This document shows, one piece after another, positions 1 to 12,297 of a stretch of DNA of 64,000 nt (within the stretch, counting starts at the first letter, position 1; every line of letters begins with the position of its first letter). The stretch covers positions 1 through 64,000 of the forward strand of contig JAANDG010000108.1 in assembly GCA_036852015.1 (NCBI GenBank), in the 5' to 3' direction. Position numbers and translations under genes: made by a program. The notes below the pieces were generated by a model. That model did not search any database, was not told where the DNA came from, and saw only the letters and a program-made list of their open reading frames with translations. The DNA is from Pelodera strongyloides (lineage: Eukaryota; Nematoda; Chromadorea; Rhabditida; Rhabditidae).

Positions 1-3000
1 AACAAAAACCCTGTGGCAAGATTTTAAACTAGTTTTAACTCGTTTCGCATCTTGCCACACGGTTTTCTAGAACAAAAAAGATCTTAAGCAAAAAAGCCTG
101 TGGCAAGATTTTAAACTAGTTTTTCGTAACTTTTCGTGTGGCAAGATCTAGTTTTAACTCGTTTCGCACTTGCCACGTTTCTAGAACAAAAAATCCGGTG
201 GCAAGACTTTAAAACCGGTTTAAATCGTTTCGCATATTGCACACGGTTTTCTAGAACAAAAACCCTGTGGGAAGATTTTAAACTAGTTTAACTCGTTTCG
301 CATCTTGCCACACGGTTTAGAACTGTGGCAGAAACCTAGTTTTAAAAAAGAACCCGTGGCAAGATTTGAAATAGTTTTAACTCGCATTTCGAATGTTTTA
401 AACTTTTAAACTCGTTCGCATCTTGGCCACACGGTTTTCTAGAACAAAAAACCTGTGGCAAGATCTAACCTGTTTTTAAACTCGTTTCGCATCTTGCCAC
501 ACGGTTTTCTAGAAAAAAAGCCTGTGGCAAGATTTTAAACTAGTTTTAACTCGTTTCGCATCTTGCCACACGGTTTTCTAGAACAAAAAACCCTGTGGCA
601 AGATTTTAAACTAGTTTTAACTCGTTTCGCATCTTGCCACACGGTTTTCTAGAACAAAAAAGCCTGTGGCAAGATCTTAACTAGTTTTTAACTCGTTTCG
701 CATCTTGCCACACGGTTTTCTAGAACAAAAAAGCCTGTGGCAAGATTTTAAACTAGTTTTAACTCGTTTCGCATCTTGCCACACGGTTTTCTAGAACAAA
801 AACCCTGTGGCAAGATTTTAAACTAGTTTTTAACTCGTTTCGCATCTTGCCACACGGTTTTCTAGAACAAAAAAGCCCGTGTGGCAAGATCTTAACCTAG
901 TTTTTAACTCGTTTCGCATCTTGCCACACGGTTTCTAGAACAAAAACCTGTGGCAAGATTAACCTAGTTTAACTCGTTTCCACTTGCCACACGGTTTTCT
1001 AGAACAAAAAACCCTGTGCAAGATGTTAAAACTAGTTTTTAACTCGTTTCGCATCTTGCCACACGGTTTTCTAGAACAAAAAAACCTGTGGCAAGATTTT
1101 AAACTAGTTTTAACTCGTTTCGCATCTTGCCACACGGTTTTCTAGAACAAAAAAGCCTGTGGCAAGATCTTAACCTAGTTTTTACTCGTTTCGCATCTTG
1201 CCACACGGTTTTCTAGAACAAAAAAGCCTGTGGCAAGATTTTGAACTAGTTTTTAACTCGTTTCGCATCTTGCCACACGGTTTTCTAGAACAAAAACCCT
1301 GTGGCAAGATTTTAAACTAGTTTTAACTCGTTTCGCATCTTGCCACACGGTTTTCTAGAACAAAAAATCCTGTGGCAAGATTTTAACCTAGTTTTTAACT
1401 CGTTTCGCATCTTGCCACACGGTTTTCTAGAACAAAAAACCTGTGGCAAGATTTTAAACTAGTTTTAACTCGTTTCGCATCTTGCCACACGGTTTTCTAA
1501 AAAACCCTGTGGCAAGATTTTAAACTAGTTTTAACTCGTTTCGCTTGCCACACGGTTTCTAGAACAAAAAAACCCCAAGATTTTAAGTTTTAACTCGTTT
1601 CGCATCTTGCCACACGGTTTTCTAGAACAAAAAAGCTGTGGCAGATTTTAACCTAGTTTTTTTTTTAACTCGTTTCCATCTTGCCACACGGTTTCTAGAA
1701 CAAAAAAAACCTGTGGCAAGATTTTAAACTAGTTTTAACTCGTTTCGCTCTTGCCACACGGTTTTCTAGAACAAAAAAAGCCTGTGGCAAGATTTAACCT
1801 AGTTTTTAACTCGTTTCCATCTGCCACACGGTTTTCTAGAACAAAAAAGCCTGTGGCAAGATTTTAACTAGTTTTTTAACTCGTTTCGCATCTTGCCACA
1901 CGGTTTTCTAGAACAAAAAACCTGTGGCAAGATTTTAAACTAGTTTTAAACTCGTTCGCATCTTGCCACACGGTTTTCTAGAACAAAAAAAACCCTGTGG
2001 CAAGATTTTAAACTAGTTTTAACTCGTTTCGCATCTTGCCACACGGTTTTCTAGAACAAAAAACCCTGTGGCAAGATTTTAAACTAGTTTTAACTCGTTT
2101 CGCATCTTGCCACACGGTTTTCTAGAACAAAAAACCCTGTGGCAAGATTTTAAACTAGTTTTAACTCGTTTCGCATCTTGCCACACGGTTTTCTAGAACA
2201 AAAAAGCCTGTGGCAAGATCTTAACCTAGTTTTTAACTCGTTTCGCATCTTGCCACACGGTTTTCTAGAACAAAAAAGCCTGTGGCAAGATTTTGAACTA
2301 GTTTTTAACTCGTTTCGCATCTTGCCACACGGTTTTCTAGAAAAAAAAAAACACTGTGGCAAGATTTTAAACTAGTTTTAAATCGTTTCGCATCTTGCCA
2401 CACGGTTTTCTAGAACAAAAAATCTGTGGCAGATTTAACCTAGTTTTTAACTCGTTTCAGCACTTGCCACACGGTTTTCTAGAACAAAAAAAAAAAAGTG
2501 TGGCAAGATTTTAACTAGTTTTTTAACTCGTTTCGCATCTTGCACACGGTTTTCTAGAACAAAAAACCCTGTGGCAAGATTTTAAAATAGTTTTAACTCG
2601 TTTCGCATCTTGCACACACGGTTTTCTAGAACAAAAAAAACCCTGTGGCAAGATTTTTAAACTAGTTTTAACTCGTTTCGCATCTTGCCACACGGTTTTC
2701 TAGAACAAAAAACCCTGTGGCAAGATTTTAAACTAGTTTTTAACTCGTTTCGCATCTTGCCACACGGTTTTCTAGAACAAAAAACCCTGTGGCAAGATTT
2801 TAAACTAGTTTTAACTCGTTTCGCATCTTGCCACACGGTTTTCTAGAACAAAAAACCCTGTGGCAAGATTTTAAACCTAGTTTTAACTCGTTTCGCATCT
2901 TGCCACACGGTTTTCTAGAACAAAAAAGCCTGTGGCAAGATTTTAACTAGTTTTTAACTCGTTTCGCATCTTGCCACACGGTTTTCTAGAAAAAAAAAAC

Positions 3001-3673
3001 CTGTGGCAAGATTTTAAACTAGTTTTAACTCGTTTCGCATCTTGCCACACGGTTTTCTAGAACAAAAAATCCTGTGGCAAGATCTTAACCTAGTTTTTAA
3101 CTCGTTTCGCATCTTGCCACACGGTTTTCTAGAACAAAAAAGCCTGTGGCAAGATTTTGACCTAGTTTTTAACTCGTTTCGCATCTTGCCACACGGTTTT
3201 CTAGAACAAAAAACCCTGTGGCAAGATTTTAAACTAGTTTTAACTCGTTTCGCATCTTGCCACACGGTTTTCTAGAACAAAAAACCCTGTGGCAAGATTT
3301 TAAACTAGTTTTAACTCGTTTCGCATCTTGCCACACGGTTTTCTAGAACAAAAAACCCTGTGGCAAGATTTTAAACTAGTTTTAACTCGTTGCGCATCTT
3401 GCCACACGGTTTTCTAGAACAAAAAATCCTGTGGCAAGATTTTAAACCGGTTTTAACTCGTTTCGCATCTTGCCACACGGTTTTCTAGAACAAAAAAGCC
3501 TGTGGCAAGATTTTGAACTAGTTTTTAACTCGTTTCGCATCTTGCCACACGGTTTTCTAGAACAAAAAACCCTGTGGCAAGATCTTAACCTAGTTTTTAA
3601 CTCGTTTCGCATCTTGCCACACGGTTTTCTAGTACAAAAAAGCCTGTGGCAAGATTCTGAACTAGTTTTTAAC
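1..3673. repeat. 72-bp satellite array, about 50 copies, left end outside window
   Basis: Tandem array with a 72-bp period; for example the word TTAACTCGTTTCGC recurs at 2161, 2233 and 2305. Each monomer carries an 11-bp inverted repeat (ATCTTGCCACA and TGTGGCAAGAT) around an A-rich spacer beginning TCTAGAACAAAA, so every unit can fold into a hairpin. Because 72 is a multiple of 3, both strands give repeating 24-residue open frames; these are not genes. Copies between about 1-480, 950-1,020, 1,500-1,850 and 2,400-2,560 carry many small deletions, while those between 1,020-1,500 and 2,560-3,660 are nearly uniform. The array stops inside a monomer at the junction with the next repeat. Confidence 0.97.
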
Positions 3674-3985
3674 GTTGCGGGAAACACCTCCAAACCTTTG
3701 CTGAAAAGGTGCGGAAACGGTGCGGGAAAGGTAGCAACTGCAAAAAGAAAGCAGCGTGTTGGATTCGAACCCTACATTATTGTTAGATACTTTTCTCTGA
3801 ACAGCGCTGAAAAGGTGCGGAAATGGTGCGGGGCGCAAGTTGCGCCCCGCACCATTTCCGCACCGTTTCCGCACCTTTTCGGGAAACACTTTGCGCGCCA
3901 TTTCTATTCCGCGCACATTTTATTTCCCATTTCTTTGAGGCGCGCATTTTGTTTCCCGAAATGGTGCGGCGCGCAACTCATCGGC
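3674..3985 (-). repeat. GC-rich GTGCGG repeat with tRNA-like segment (copy 1)
   Basis: Runs of AAAGGTGCGGAAACGGTGCGGG type sequence and its complement flank a tRNA-like piece at about 3,757-3,812. Read on the minus strand this has the same order as the 18.2-kb copy: AGCGCTGTTC, then a B-box-like GGGTTCGAATCC, then AACACG. Probably an interspersed element with a tRNA-derived module. No protein is supported; the open frames here are by-products of high GC. Confidence 0.6.
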
Positions 3986-3989
3986 TCTC

Positions 3990-4205
3990 AGTGAGAGTGG
4001 GCCTGGTGTAGGCCTGAGTACGGCCATATCCAAATTTCGTGTCTTTTTTGTCCGCCTACACCTGACTTACACTGGGTCCACCACAGGCGCACAGCCGCCC
4101 ACCTTTTCTGTGTTGCTCGAGTCACTGTCCCTTTTATGGGCGAGGTGTAGGCCAGGTGTAGGCGGCCCACCTTTTTGGAGCGCAGTGTAGGCTGCGAACC
4201 GGTCA
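3990..4205. repeat. GCCTACACCAGGC-type GC-rich repeat (copy 1)
   Basis: Contains GTAGGCCAGGTGTAGGCGGC and CGCCTACACCTGACTT in opposite orientations with a central CACAGCCGCCCACCTTTTC. The same words occur at 10.5-10.98, 13.39-13.64 and 16.80-16.92 kb, so this is a dispersed family. No coding potential recognised. Confidence 0.7.
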
Positions 4206-5690
4206 AGTTTCCTCAGTGATCCCGAAACAGTTTGAATTTTGAATCACAGAAGCGCGTAAATTTCTCCCTTCTTTCCAACACCGTAATGCAACAAAAAATG
4301 TCAATTTGAAAGTCACAGCTAATGGTAGGAGGTAGAGTTTGGCCTCGCGATAAGACGATAAACGGTTTTCCGGCAATTGTCGGCAATGCCCCGCCCCTTT
4401 CCGGAAATGCAATTCTTAGCGCGAACGGAAAGGACTCTCTTTCCGGCAAATTTTTGTTTATCATGAATATGGCCATAGCATAAAGTCGCATGACCGTCGT
4501 CTCGCAGGAGATCGAGAGGGAGAGACAGCCAAACATCAGAGTGCCAAAATTTAAATTTCACGCGGCTACGGTACCTGTGTTACGTCCTTACAACTACTCC
4601 GCTACTACGACGAATTACATGTATAATACGCAAGAATGAGAATGCAATTGCAAATTGAGTTGGTCAACCAGTTGGATACAATATTACTGAAAGAAGTGCC
4701 CAGTGCTATGGAGGAACTCGCTCATTTTAAGGCGCCGATATGTTTTGGTATTGAATAAGTTATTTATTTTCAGGTAGAGTTATTCTTTCCCAACTTCGCT
4801 CTCCGGCAATCACCGATAAAAGGAAATTAAACATTTACAACATGTACACTATCAGTTTAACTCTTTAATTCCTACATCATTTCGTAGATATTTGTAGTGT
4901 TTTTGTTATCTCATATTAGTTTGCAATACAGTGGATCGCATGCTGGAGACAATTCAAATAAGCAAAACTTACCATTGTTTTAAAGTTTAGTATTCATGTT
5001 TATGTGCAGATCGCTTGATAATCACGGTGTCCTTTTTTTATCTTTTTCTCATTATTTCTGGCTTTTGTCTTCCAATAATAAATATAGTTAAATATGGATA
5101 TATTGGTGACTTGATGGCAAACATCGTGTTAATTCTATGAGCTACATTTTCACCGTTTTTGGAGTATATGTCAAAAGATAAATTAGGGTTATACATTAGC
5201 TTTAATGGTTTTTTGTCTTCAGTTTGGGAAAAGTAATTCGAGAAAGAAAGAATAATCTGAGTGAGAGCGACACAACCGCCAAGAAATATTTTATTACCCG
5301 AATCGGTTAAATATGATCAAAAATAATGAACATAATAAGAAAATATCGGTCTGAAAAATTAAGGTTATAATTTGAGGATCAACTATCTTTGTTTGTATGA
5401 AGATCTGTTACACAAACAATTTAACAAAATTCTCCAAATAATATCCAGCATTGCAAATAATAATAATAATTTTCATTTAAAATCAGAGATTCTTCTTTCT
5501 GGAAAAGTCGGCTTCAAAAGGTTCATATCGTATGAAGTGGACGTTTCAAGTCGCGGACACGCACTTGAACGTCGTACCAACGAGCCCATCGCAACTTGTA
5601 AAACTACCTGAAATTGTTGTTAATGACTGGCGATCATAGTATCACTCCTTAAATCACAAAAGACAATCAATACACCGTAAAACCCTCACA
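4206..5690. other. non-coding stretch downstream of the GPCR gene
   Basis: AT-rich sequence between the repeat cluster and the last GPCR codon. Open frames at 4,203-4,561 and 5,372-5,611 show no recognisable family or supported splice pattern. Likely 3' flank of the minus-strand GPCR gene. Confidence 0.5.
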
Positions 5691-8600
5691 TTAATTTAAT
5701 ACAGACATTGTAGTTTTGGCAACCCGAAAAGGCTCGCCGCCAGCAGATGACAGATTCCGTACGTAAACATCCTTTTTTGCTTTAGGTCATATTTGTGGTA
5801 TATTTTATGGTGATTATATCACAATTTTTAGCATTTATTCTTCCCGTAAGCACATGAAACACATATAATATACGGGCATGTTACTTGCTGAACTCTTCCA
5901 ATGTTAAAAATATTAATTAGCATGATGTTTACCTTGTCCAAGCCAGTTCCATAACACATTGGTTTCAGTTCATCCTTGCGAGATGCAGAACGAGCCTGAA
6001 CAACGTTGTTTTTGTATTATCGAGCTTGTGATTATTATTCATATGTTTCATCGAGCCTGTATAAACGGCGAGCTTATGTGGATGATACTGGACAGTCGTT
6101 AGGAACATATTGATTACATTATTGCCCTGATACAGTAGTGAAATGCATAACACGAACAAACACCAATATGTTCTATACAAATTGGACTAAACAGAAAAGT
6201 ATCAAAATAGGATGTCGTACCTCATAAATCATGAATCCATTACCAGACTGACAGTAGCGAACAGTTGTGGGGCGCGAGCGTTTCGCCTAAAACAATTTAG
6301 CATGTGTTGATTATGGGGTGAGGTTTCTGACAAAACGAGAAAACGATAAGCTTTTTGAGACCCAAAACGAAATACGAAAACGTTGACCTATTTGGATCCA
6401 TTACTTCAAGATGACTGAGTTATTTAATTGGGGAAAGTTCCTATAACAAATTATATCTTACCTTATAACTTTCCGTTGAAAGTAGCCAGCTCCACCAACA
6501 GTCAATTGTGTCCGTCACTTCACTGCGTATCCGTGCATTGAACGCGTAGTAAATTGGAAGGCGCAGAGCGCTAAATTCAAACATTTATGGGGTTTGCAAG
6601 TATGCAACAATTCCTTGTACACGAGGTACCGTACTTTGGAACTAAGAATAAATATATAATATGATTAATTATAAAATCGTTTCAAGACTCATTTTTCCAA
6701 GACAAATTTTTCGGCATACTTGCAAACCCCAAAGGGCCATAAGCTACTCGTGGTTACGGTAAACATTTTCTGAGCTCACAAACAGCTGAGATACTGAAAC
6801 TAAATGATTGACGGGCCTAACAAAGTTGCGAAAGGTAAAATGGCAATATCGAATAAAATTGAGGTCTTTAGCTTGCAAAAAAAAGAACTTTTTTCGAAAA
6901 AGCTATAACGTTAAAAGTTACGCTCACCACGACAGAATTGTAAGTAGCGATACCAGATCGGTGACTTGTGTATAATACGGACGTATAGCTTCGTTCATTA
7001 ATAATTCCTGAAAAAAATATTTATTTTTAAACAATAAGCCCATATGAAATACTCAATCTCACTAACACAAGGAGTGTGTCAATATTGTTGTCACGTAAAG
7101 GTGAAGAACCTGTTTACCTGTTTTGTATTATTATTCTGAGCTGCCTATGCCTAATGCACTTATGAGCAGGAAAAAATTATCCTTATTCAATCTACATAAG
7201 ATACCGTAATCCAAAAACGACTGTACATCACCCACCATATTAATCATCTCCATGATATTCACAATAACATTTAAAACGTTTGAAGCCAAATATGAGCAGG
7301 TAACGAAAATGAGCATCAATGTCGCGGAACGGATATTTTGCTGCAATTTCATCAATCAATAAAAAATATCCATACGTAACTCATAATAGTTGTGCAACTT
7401 GACAATACGAAAAAATATCAATGATATTGATAAATGGAAACATTAATTTTGCATTACAAGCTTGCAAACTCGGCAAACGAAATGGCAAAATCGACCTTAT
7501 ATGTAAATGACTCTATGCTACTTCACATTTACAATCATTCAATTATGGATATCGACATAAATGACCAAATTGTGGCTGACTGTTTGGTTGTGTGGGTTCA
7601 TGTTGCGAAAATATACATTTCAAGGCTGGTTTCTTGAAAAAAAAAATTATTCTCACCCTGTGTTCAGAAGTCGCGAAACGGAATAGTTTAGCGCCCTGGT
7701 GTTGCAGACGAAGTCTCCGTATAATTTGCACATTCAAATAGAGACAGAGGAAAAATGGTAGAAATATGGTAATGATGTTGCGAAACCAGAACTGAAAAGT
7801 ACGGTATTATATCCATGCTCGGTTACCAAATTACTAATGCTCTATACCGCATTGTGTAACCTGCCATTATCGTTGATTTATTGATATTAATAATAATATT
7901 TATTAATGTACACATAAAATTCATGAGAAAAAAATATGCAACGTACAGTTTTGTCGAGTAAAAGAATAATAACACAAATATGAAGAAAGCGAAACGAATA
8001 AATAAAGGGACACATTATACATAAATCTATGGAGTTCAGTCCGGAGTTTTCTCAGTTCTATGTACAAATGAGTGTGTAGGAGTCTAGGAGTCTAGGAACC
8101 ATTTTAGTTGCTCTGGGAATAATGATCCTACTCCTGCCCCTACGGGATCTTCCGCTGTGTTGAATGCCCCACCTTATATACTGTTTTGTATGGTTCCACT
8201 TCACTCCAATCGGTAACTTGGGGACGCCACGCGGTTACTCCAGTGCAATTGCCGTTGGGAATTATCTCAACGAAAATATTATACCACATTGATGAAGATC
8301 CGCGCGTGCGCACTACAAAGTGTGCGCGGCGCAAGCGTGTTACTCTTTTTGAAAGAGTGACGAAAAGGAGCGTTATCCGAGGGGAGGAGGCTCGACATGA
8401 ACGCCAGATTTGTGCCAACGGTTTTCGCAGGAATAGCGCACTTTTCGCACACCTTTCGGAAACCCATTAGCTAGGTGACTGTTAGATTTAGAAATAAAAA
8501 AAAAACCACCAGCGGCATCAGGTCCGGCAATTATCAATTATCCTGTAAAATGTGAAAAACTACCCACAAAACACTCACAAAATAATTACAAAAATTCTCA

Positions 8601-10412
8601 CCATAATCTCGATAAACATTGGTCCTTTGGCAATTAGTGCGAAGACAAGAGCGCCGATTGAGATTAGATAGCTGAAGAGAAAAGGTTAAATAAAATTTCC
8701 AAGTATATATCGCCGGTTTTGTTTCCACCGCGCCCGCAAAAAGGAGTACTACGTATCTACGGAGTTCTGCGTATGTCTACACCTGAAAGTTGAAAGTATA
8801 TTTGCGTACCTCACAGCTGGCACACAAATTGATAGCGACATCACATAGGAACTTAGGTTATGAAGGTTAGGGAAAAAATATAAACTTATGAACAATGGCG
8901 GCTCTCTTTTAGCTGCATAGAAAATTTTGCGTGCCCTTCCGAAAAAGCATATTTTCGTGAATAAATAAATAAATACTACAAGTCCATACCGGTTTCTTTT
9001 CGCAAATTGCCGGCGAATTTTCGAGATGGTCACGTACCTAAAACAAATTTGAATTAATTTTCTATCAAGGTTAGCTAGATAAATCCTCTAAAAAATTCAA
9101 ACCGAAACCATAGGCAAAAGCTAAAAGCTAGTGCAGATGTTGAACATTGCAGCCATGAAAACCCGGCCCAGCATGTAATGAAAAATGAAGTTGAATAAAT
9201 TCTAGATCTACACGGCACCACGGCAGATAATTAAAGTTGAATTCTCAAAAATGAAACGAATGTTTGGAAAATAAAGGGAAAGTATATTATATAACCATTC
9301 ATTGATGAGTAGGTAATTTTAGTAAAATCCGATGGTTAATGAACAGTAAAGTCAACATATTAGTAGTTCGAAAGTTTGTTAGTGACAGAAGTTGTTGCAA
9401 TAGTAATATAAGAAAAGGACAGAAATAAGATAATTGTAAAGTCTAAAAAAATACTACAAGCCATCCGAATAAAGTGTGTGCTGTCAATGCAAGAAACTCT
9501 GTAAAATGTCGGCCGTGATTTTCTTTTCATAACTAACTTTACCTGGGATCCGGAACTTCAGAATGCAGGCTGTATAGATTAAACATAGATTTTCGATAAC
9601 AAAGGATTAGGCCATATCTGGCAATTTAGTACTGAAAAGTTGTTGCGCCGATCGAAGGTGCGCGTCTTTAGCCACAAAATATACTGGTTTAATTACCCAA
9701 CTTTAGGGTTACTTTGTCCTGAAGATGGCCAGGGCATCGGCAACGATTATAAATAAATCTGCGAAAAGAAAAATTCTTTCGGTTGGAAAATGGGTATATT
9801 AGAAGAGCTAGGCACTGACCAATTACAATTATCCACTTACAATTATCCACTTGCAAGTAGCATGTTTGTAAATGTTTCCTAAAATCCTACCGTTCAAAGG
9901 CAGCCGCAACGATAAGAAATGCCGATCCAGTAATTGCCACATGGCAGCATGACAATGTAATCGGCATATAAGTATACCTAAATAAATTAAAGCGATATAA
10001 CGGCCGGTTTTTGAAACACATCGGTTTGGCCAGCATTCTTATGCTGCTTATGAAAATGAACATAAAGAACATAAAAAAATCGAGCTAAATTCGAGCAAAT
10101 TAGCATAACTACGTAAAAATTTAGTTGTTCACAATGCGCTTCAAAAACTGGAAAGTATTTAAAAAATAAAACATTAGCAAAGCGTTGCCAAGCAGGCCAA
10201 GCTCAGGTGTGCTATAAGAAAGTGATGGCTTTGTGCTTTCAGCCCGTCATAAACGTCATAAATTTTATCTAAAAATATAAAAAATAACCTTAGCAAGTCA
10301 TTAACATAATTGGAAAATTAACAATACAAAAGTAATTACCAAGCACTTGCTAGCCATGCACACTCCAAGTAATCCATATAGATGTTCACTGGGAACAGGA
10401 GTATGTAGGCGG
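5691..10412 (-). CDS. rhodopsin-family neuropeptide GPCR (FMRFamide-receptor-like), 5' exon(s) missing
   Basis: Seven-helix receptor, likely a plasma-membrane peptide receptor. Frame-compatible minus-strand exons: 10412-10340, 9977-9891, 9037-8990, 8671-8602, 8265-8173, 7791-7657, 7340-7236, 7007-6928, 6570-6462, 6286-6221, 5995-5933, 5771-5691 (stop TAA). They give about 336 residues. In order: helix 2/first loop (AYILLFPVNIYMDYLECAW), helix 3 ending in an ERY motif (FERYVTI, split over two exons), helix 4 (YLISIGALVFALIAKGPMF), second loop with Cys, helix 5 and a basic third loop (QIIRRLRLQHQGAKL), helix 6 (SATLMLIFVTCSYLASNVL), helix 7 with LRLPIYYAF in the NPxxY position, then a Ser/Thr/Lys-rich tail. 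The family call rests on the helix 6/7 pattern; the ligand is unknown. The exon for the N-terminus and helix 1 should lie above 10,412 and was not found. The acceptor at 8265 (TTGAG) is weak. Confidence 0.8.
6584..6733. mobile_element. short inverted-repeat element in GPCR intron
   Basis: Ends are inverted copies: GGGGTTTGCAAGTATGC at the left and GCATACTTGCAAACCCC at the right, about 150 bp apart, inside the intron between the two helix-7 exons. Looks like a MITE. No clear target duplication seen. Confidence 0.6.
9987..10170. mobile_element. TTAA-flanked MITE family A, decayed copy in GPCR intron
   Basis: Begins TTAA-AGCGATATAACGGCCGG followed by TTTTTGAAACACATC, the family A terminus. The right end is degraded (TGCGCTTCAAAAACTGG). 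Its left end touches the polypyrimidine/acceptor tract of the GPCR exon that begins at 9977. Confidence 0.65.
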
Positions 10413-10496
10413 CTGAAAAATCAATAATTATGCAGGTGCAATCAATAATCGTCTATAATTGCAACCAGTAACTAAAACCTTTCCGGCTCTCCCACT

Positions 10497-10980
10497 GAAT
10501 TGGTGTTAAGCGGGAATCTAACCCGTCTCATTGGTTTACCTGTGAGGAAACTTGGCCGATACGTGGCCTACCCTTGCACCGAAAAGGTGGGCCGCCTACA
10601 CCTCGCCTACACCTCGCCCATAAAGGAGAAAGTGTGTCGAGGGACACAGAAAAGGTGGGCGGCTGGTGCGCCTGCTGTGGGCCCATTGTAGGCCAGGTGT
10701 ATGCGAACAAAAATACACACGTAAGTTGAAGATCGCCGTCGTCAGGCCTACCTCAGGCCCACCTTACGCCCGTGCGCGGCCTACACCAGGCCCGAAATGC
10801 AACGCGATACTTTGGCGCGTGCGCGGCCGGCATATGGCCGGTGCGCGGCCTACAAAAAATGGGTGGGCCCAGACATGGCGGCCCACCCATTTCGGGCGCA
10901 GTGTAGGCCAGGTGCCGGCGTGAGGTGCGCCTGGTGTGGGCCTGGTGTAGGCCTGGTGTAGGCGAACTTTGGAAAAAATG
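10497..10980. repeat. GCCTACACCAGGC-type GC-rich repeat (copy 2, longest)
   Basis: Several inverted and direct blocks of GCCTACACCTCGCC, GGTGTAGGCC and AAGGTGGGCCGCC, with GAAACTTGGCCG near the left end. Open frames on both strands in this block come from GC-rich repetition. Confidence 0.75.
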
Positions 10981-11635
10981 GGCGTGACCCGCCCCGCCCC
11001 TCTTCGAATTAGCTTAAATAAAAATACAAACACATTAAAACAGAAACAGTACCACCAATCGACACAAAACATTTTAAAATATGTTTATTACTTTACAATA
11101 AATACAACAATCATACAAATCACGAAAACTGTCTTGTTGTATATAATGAGCAAAAGGTGTACAATTAAACATAATAATTGCACATAATTGACATAAAACA
11201 CGACTTTCGTAGGAACTATTTTGCCAGAATGAATATCAGAAATAATATGACAAGATTTTAGAACGGGAATACGCGTCAATATTGTTTATGTCTGGTGAAA
11301 TAATCAGTAATGTTGAATCGGAGAGCAGGAACCGTTACTAATCCATACAAAAATATTCACAGTTATTTGTGCCACGTAGACCATTATTTTATTGATGAGC
11401 ACTAGAAGAACATAGGCTATCTAAACAAGCAAACCAAAATCTAAGGAGCAAAAATGCAAAAAGAACATTGTGTTAAAGGGTCAAGATCACGAGGTAAACA
11501 TTATTTTTATATTTTGATATAATATTCCTATTCTTCATACGAGTTTACAAATGGGAATGTCATTGCTTAGATACAGCAATTAGAATCGGCAATTATATTC
11601 TCCGCACACTCCGTATTATCGTATTTTTTTGCATA
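10981..11635. other. AT-rich stretch without supported gene
   Basis: A minus-strand frame at 11,088-11,279 translates to a hydrophobic stretch, but the base composition is AT-rich and it lacks splice context. It was considered as a GPCR helix-1 exon and not accepted. Confidence 0.4.
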
Positions 11636-11818
11636 TTAAAGCGAAATACCGGCCGGTTTTTGAAACACATCAAGTACACCAATATTCTTATGCAGCATAT
11701 GCAAATGAGCAAAAATTAGAATAAAAACTAGACCCCAATTAGACCTCACATCGCATAAATACATAAGAATGCAGTTGTCCAGGATGCGTTTCAGAAACCG
11801 GCCGCTATTTCGCTTTAA
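11636..11818. mobile_element. TTAA-flanked MITE family A, copy
   Basis: TTAA-AGCGAAATACCGGCCGG with TTTTTGAAAC at the left, and the inverted ACCGGCCGCTATTTCGCT-TTAA form at the right. The TTAA duplication and internal ATTCTTATGCAGCATATGC are shared with the copies at 25.4, 31.8, 41.8 and 53.0 kb. TTAA targets are typical of piggyBac-mobilised MITEs. Confidence 0.85.
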
Positions 11819-12149
11819 GGCGGAAGCTGTGCATGGTTATATGCAAATTAAAGCATTTTGCTAGTATCATAAGCGAAAATCTTAAATTTGCATACACGCT
11901 GGTTAACTCGTATGTTAAACGCAAATGTACGATAATACGGAGTGTCCGGACATGTTCTAATTGTCTGCCTAATAGCTACACCTACAAAATGGCGTTCCCA
12001 TGTGTAAACTCGTTAACGCCATTTTGTAGGTATAGCCATTAGGCAAGCAATTTGAATAGGAATATGTATAGAAATATTGTTTATCTCGTGAGCCTGACCC
12101 TTTAATTAACCTATACCTATAGACCGAAACAAAAAGATATTGAAAATTA

Positions 12150-12264
12150 TTAAATAGATACCAGCCAAGTATTTCTACAGCGCATCTTGGCGTCTGCAAC
12201 ATCCGACATTGCATCCCTCTGTGCTGAAGCATTCCTCGTTGATTTGACGAAGTGCCACTGAAAT

Positions 12265-12297
<33 letters not shown>

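Noticed and set aside
1..3673. Regular repeats with hairpins, considered as a CRISPR array
   Set aside because: There are no unique spacers; the whole 72-bp unit repeats, and the sequence is eukaryotic.
2150..3693. 65-83-codon frames on both strands with 24-residue repeats
   Set aside because: They are translations of the 72-bp satellite, whose length is a multiple of 3; both strands are open equally.
12160..12258. Cys-rich reading (ECFSTEGCNVGCC) considered as a small secreted peptide
   Set aside because: Frame choice is arbitrary, no signal-peptide exon is linked to it, and the Cys spacing fits neither insulin nor another family known to me.
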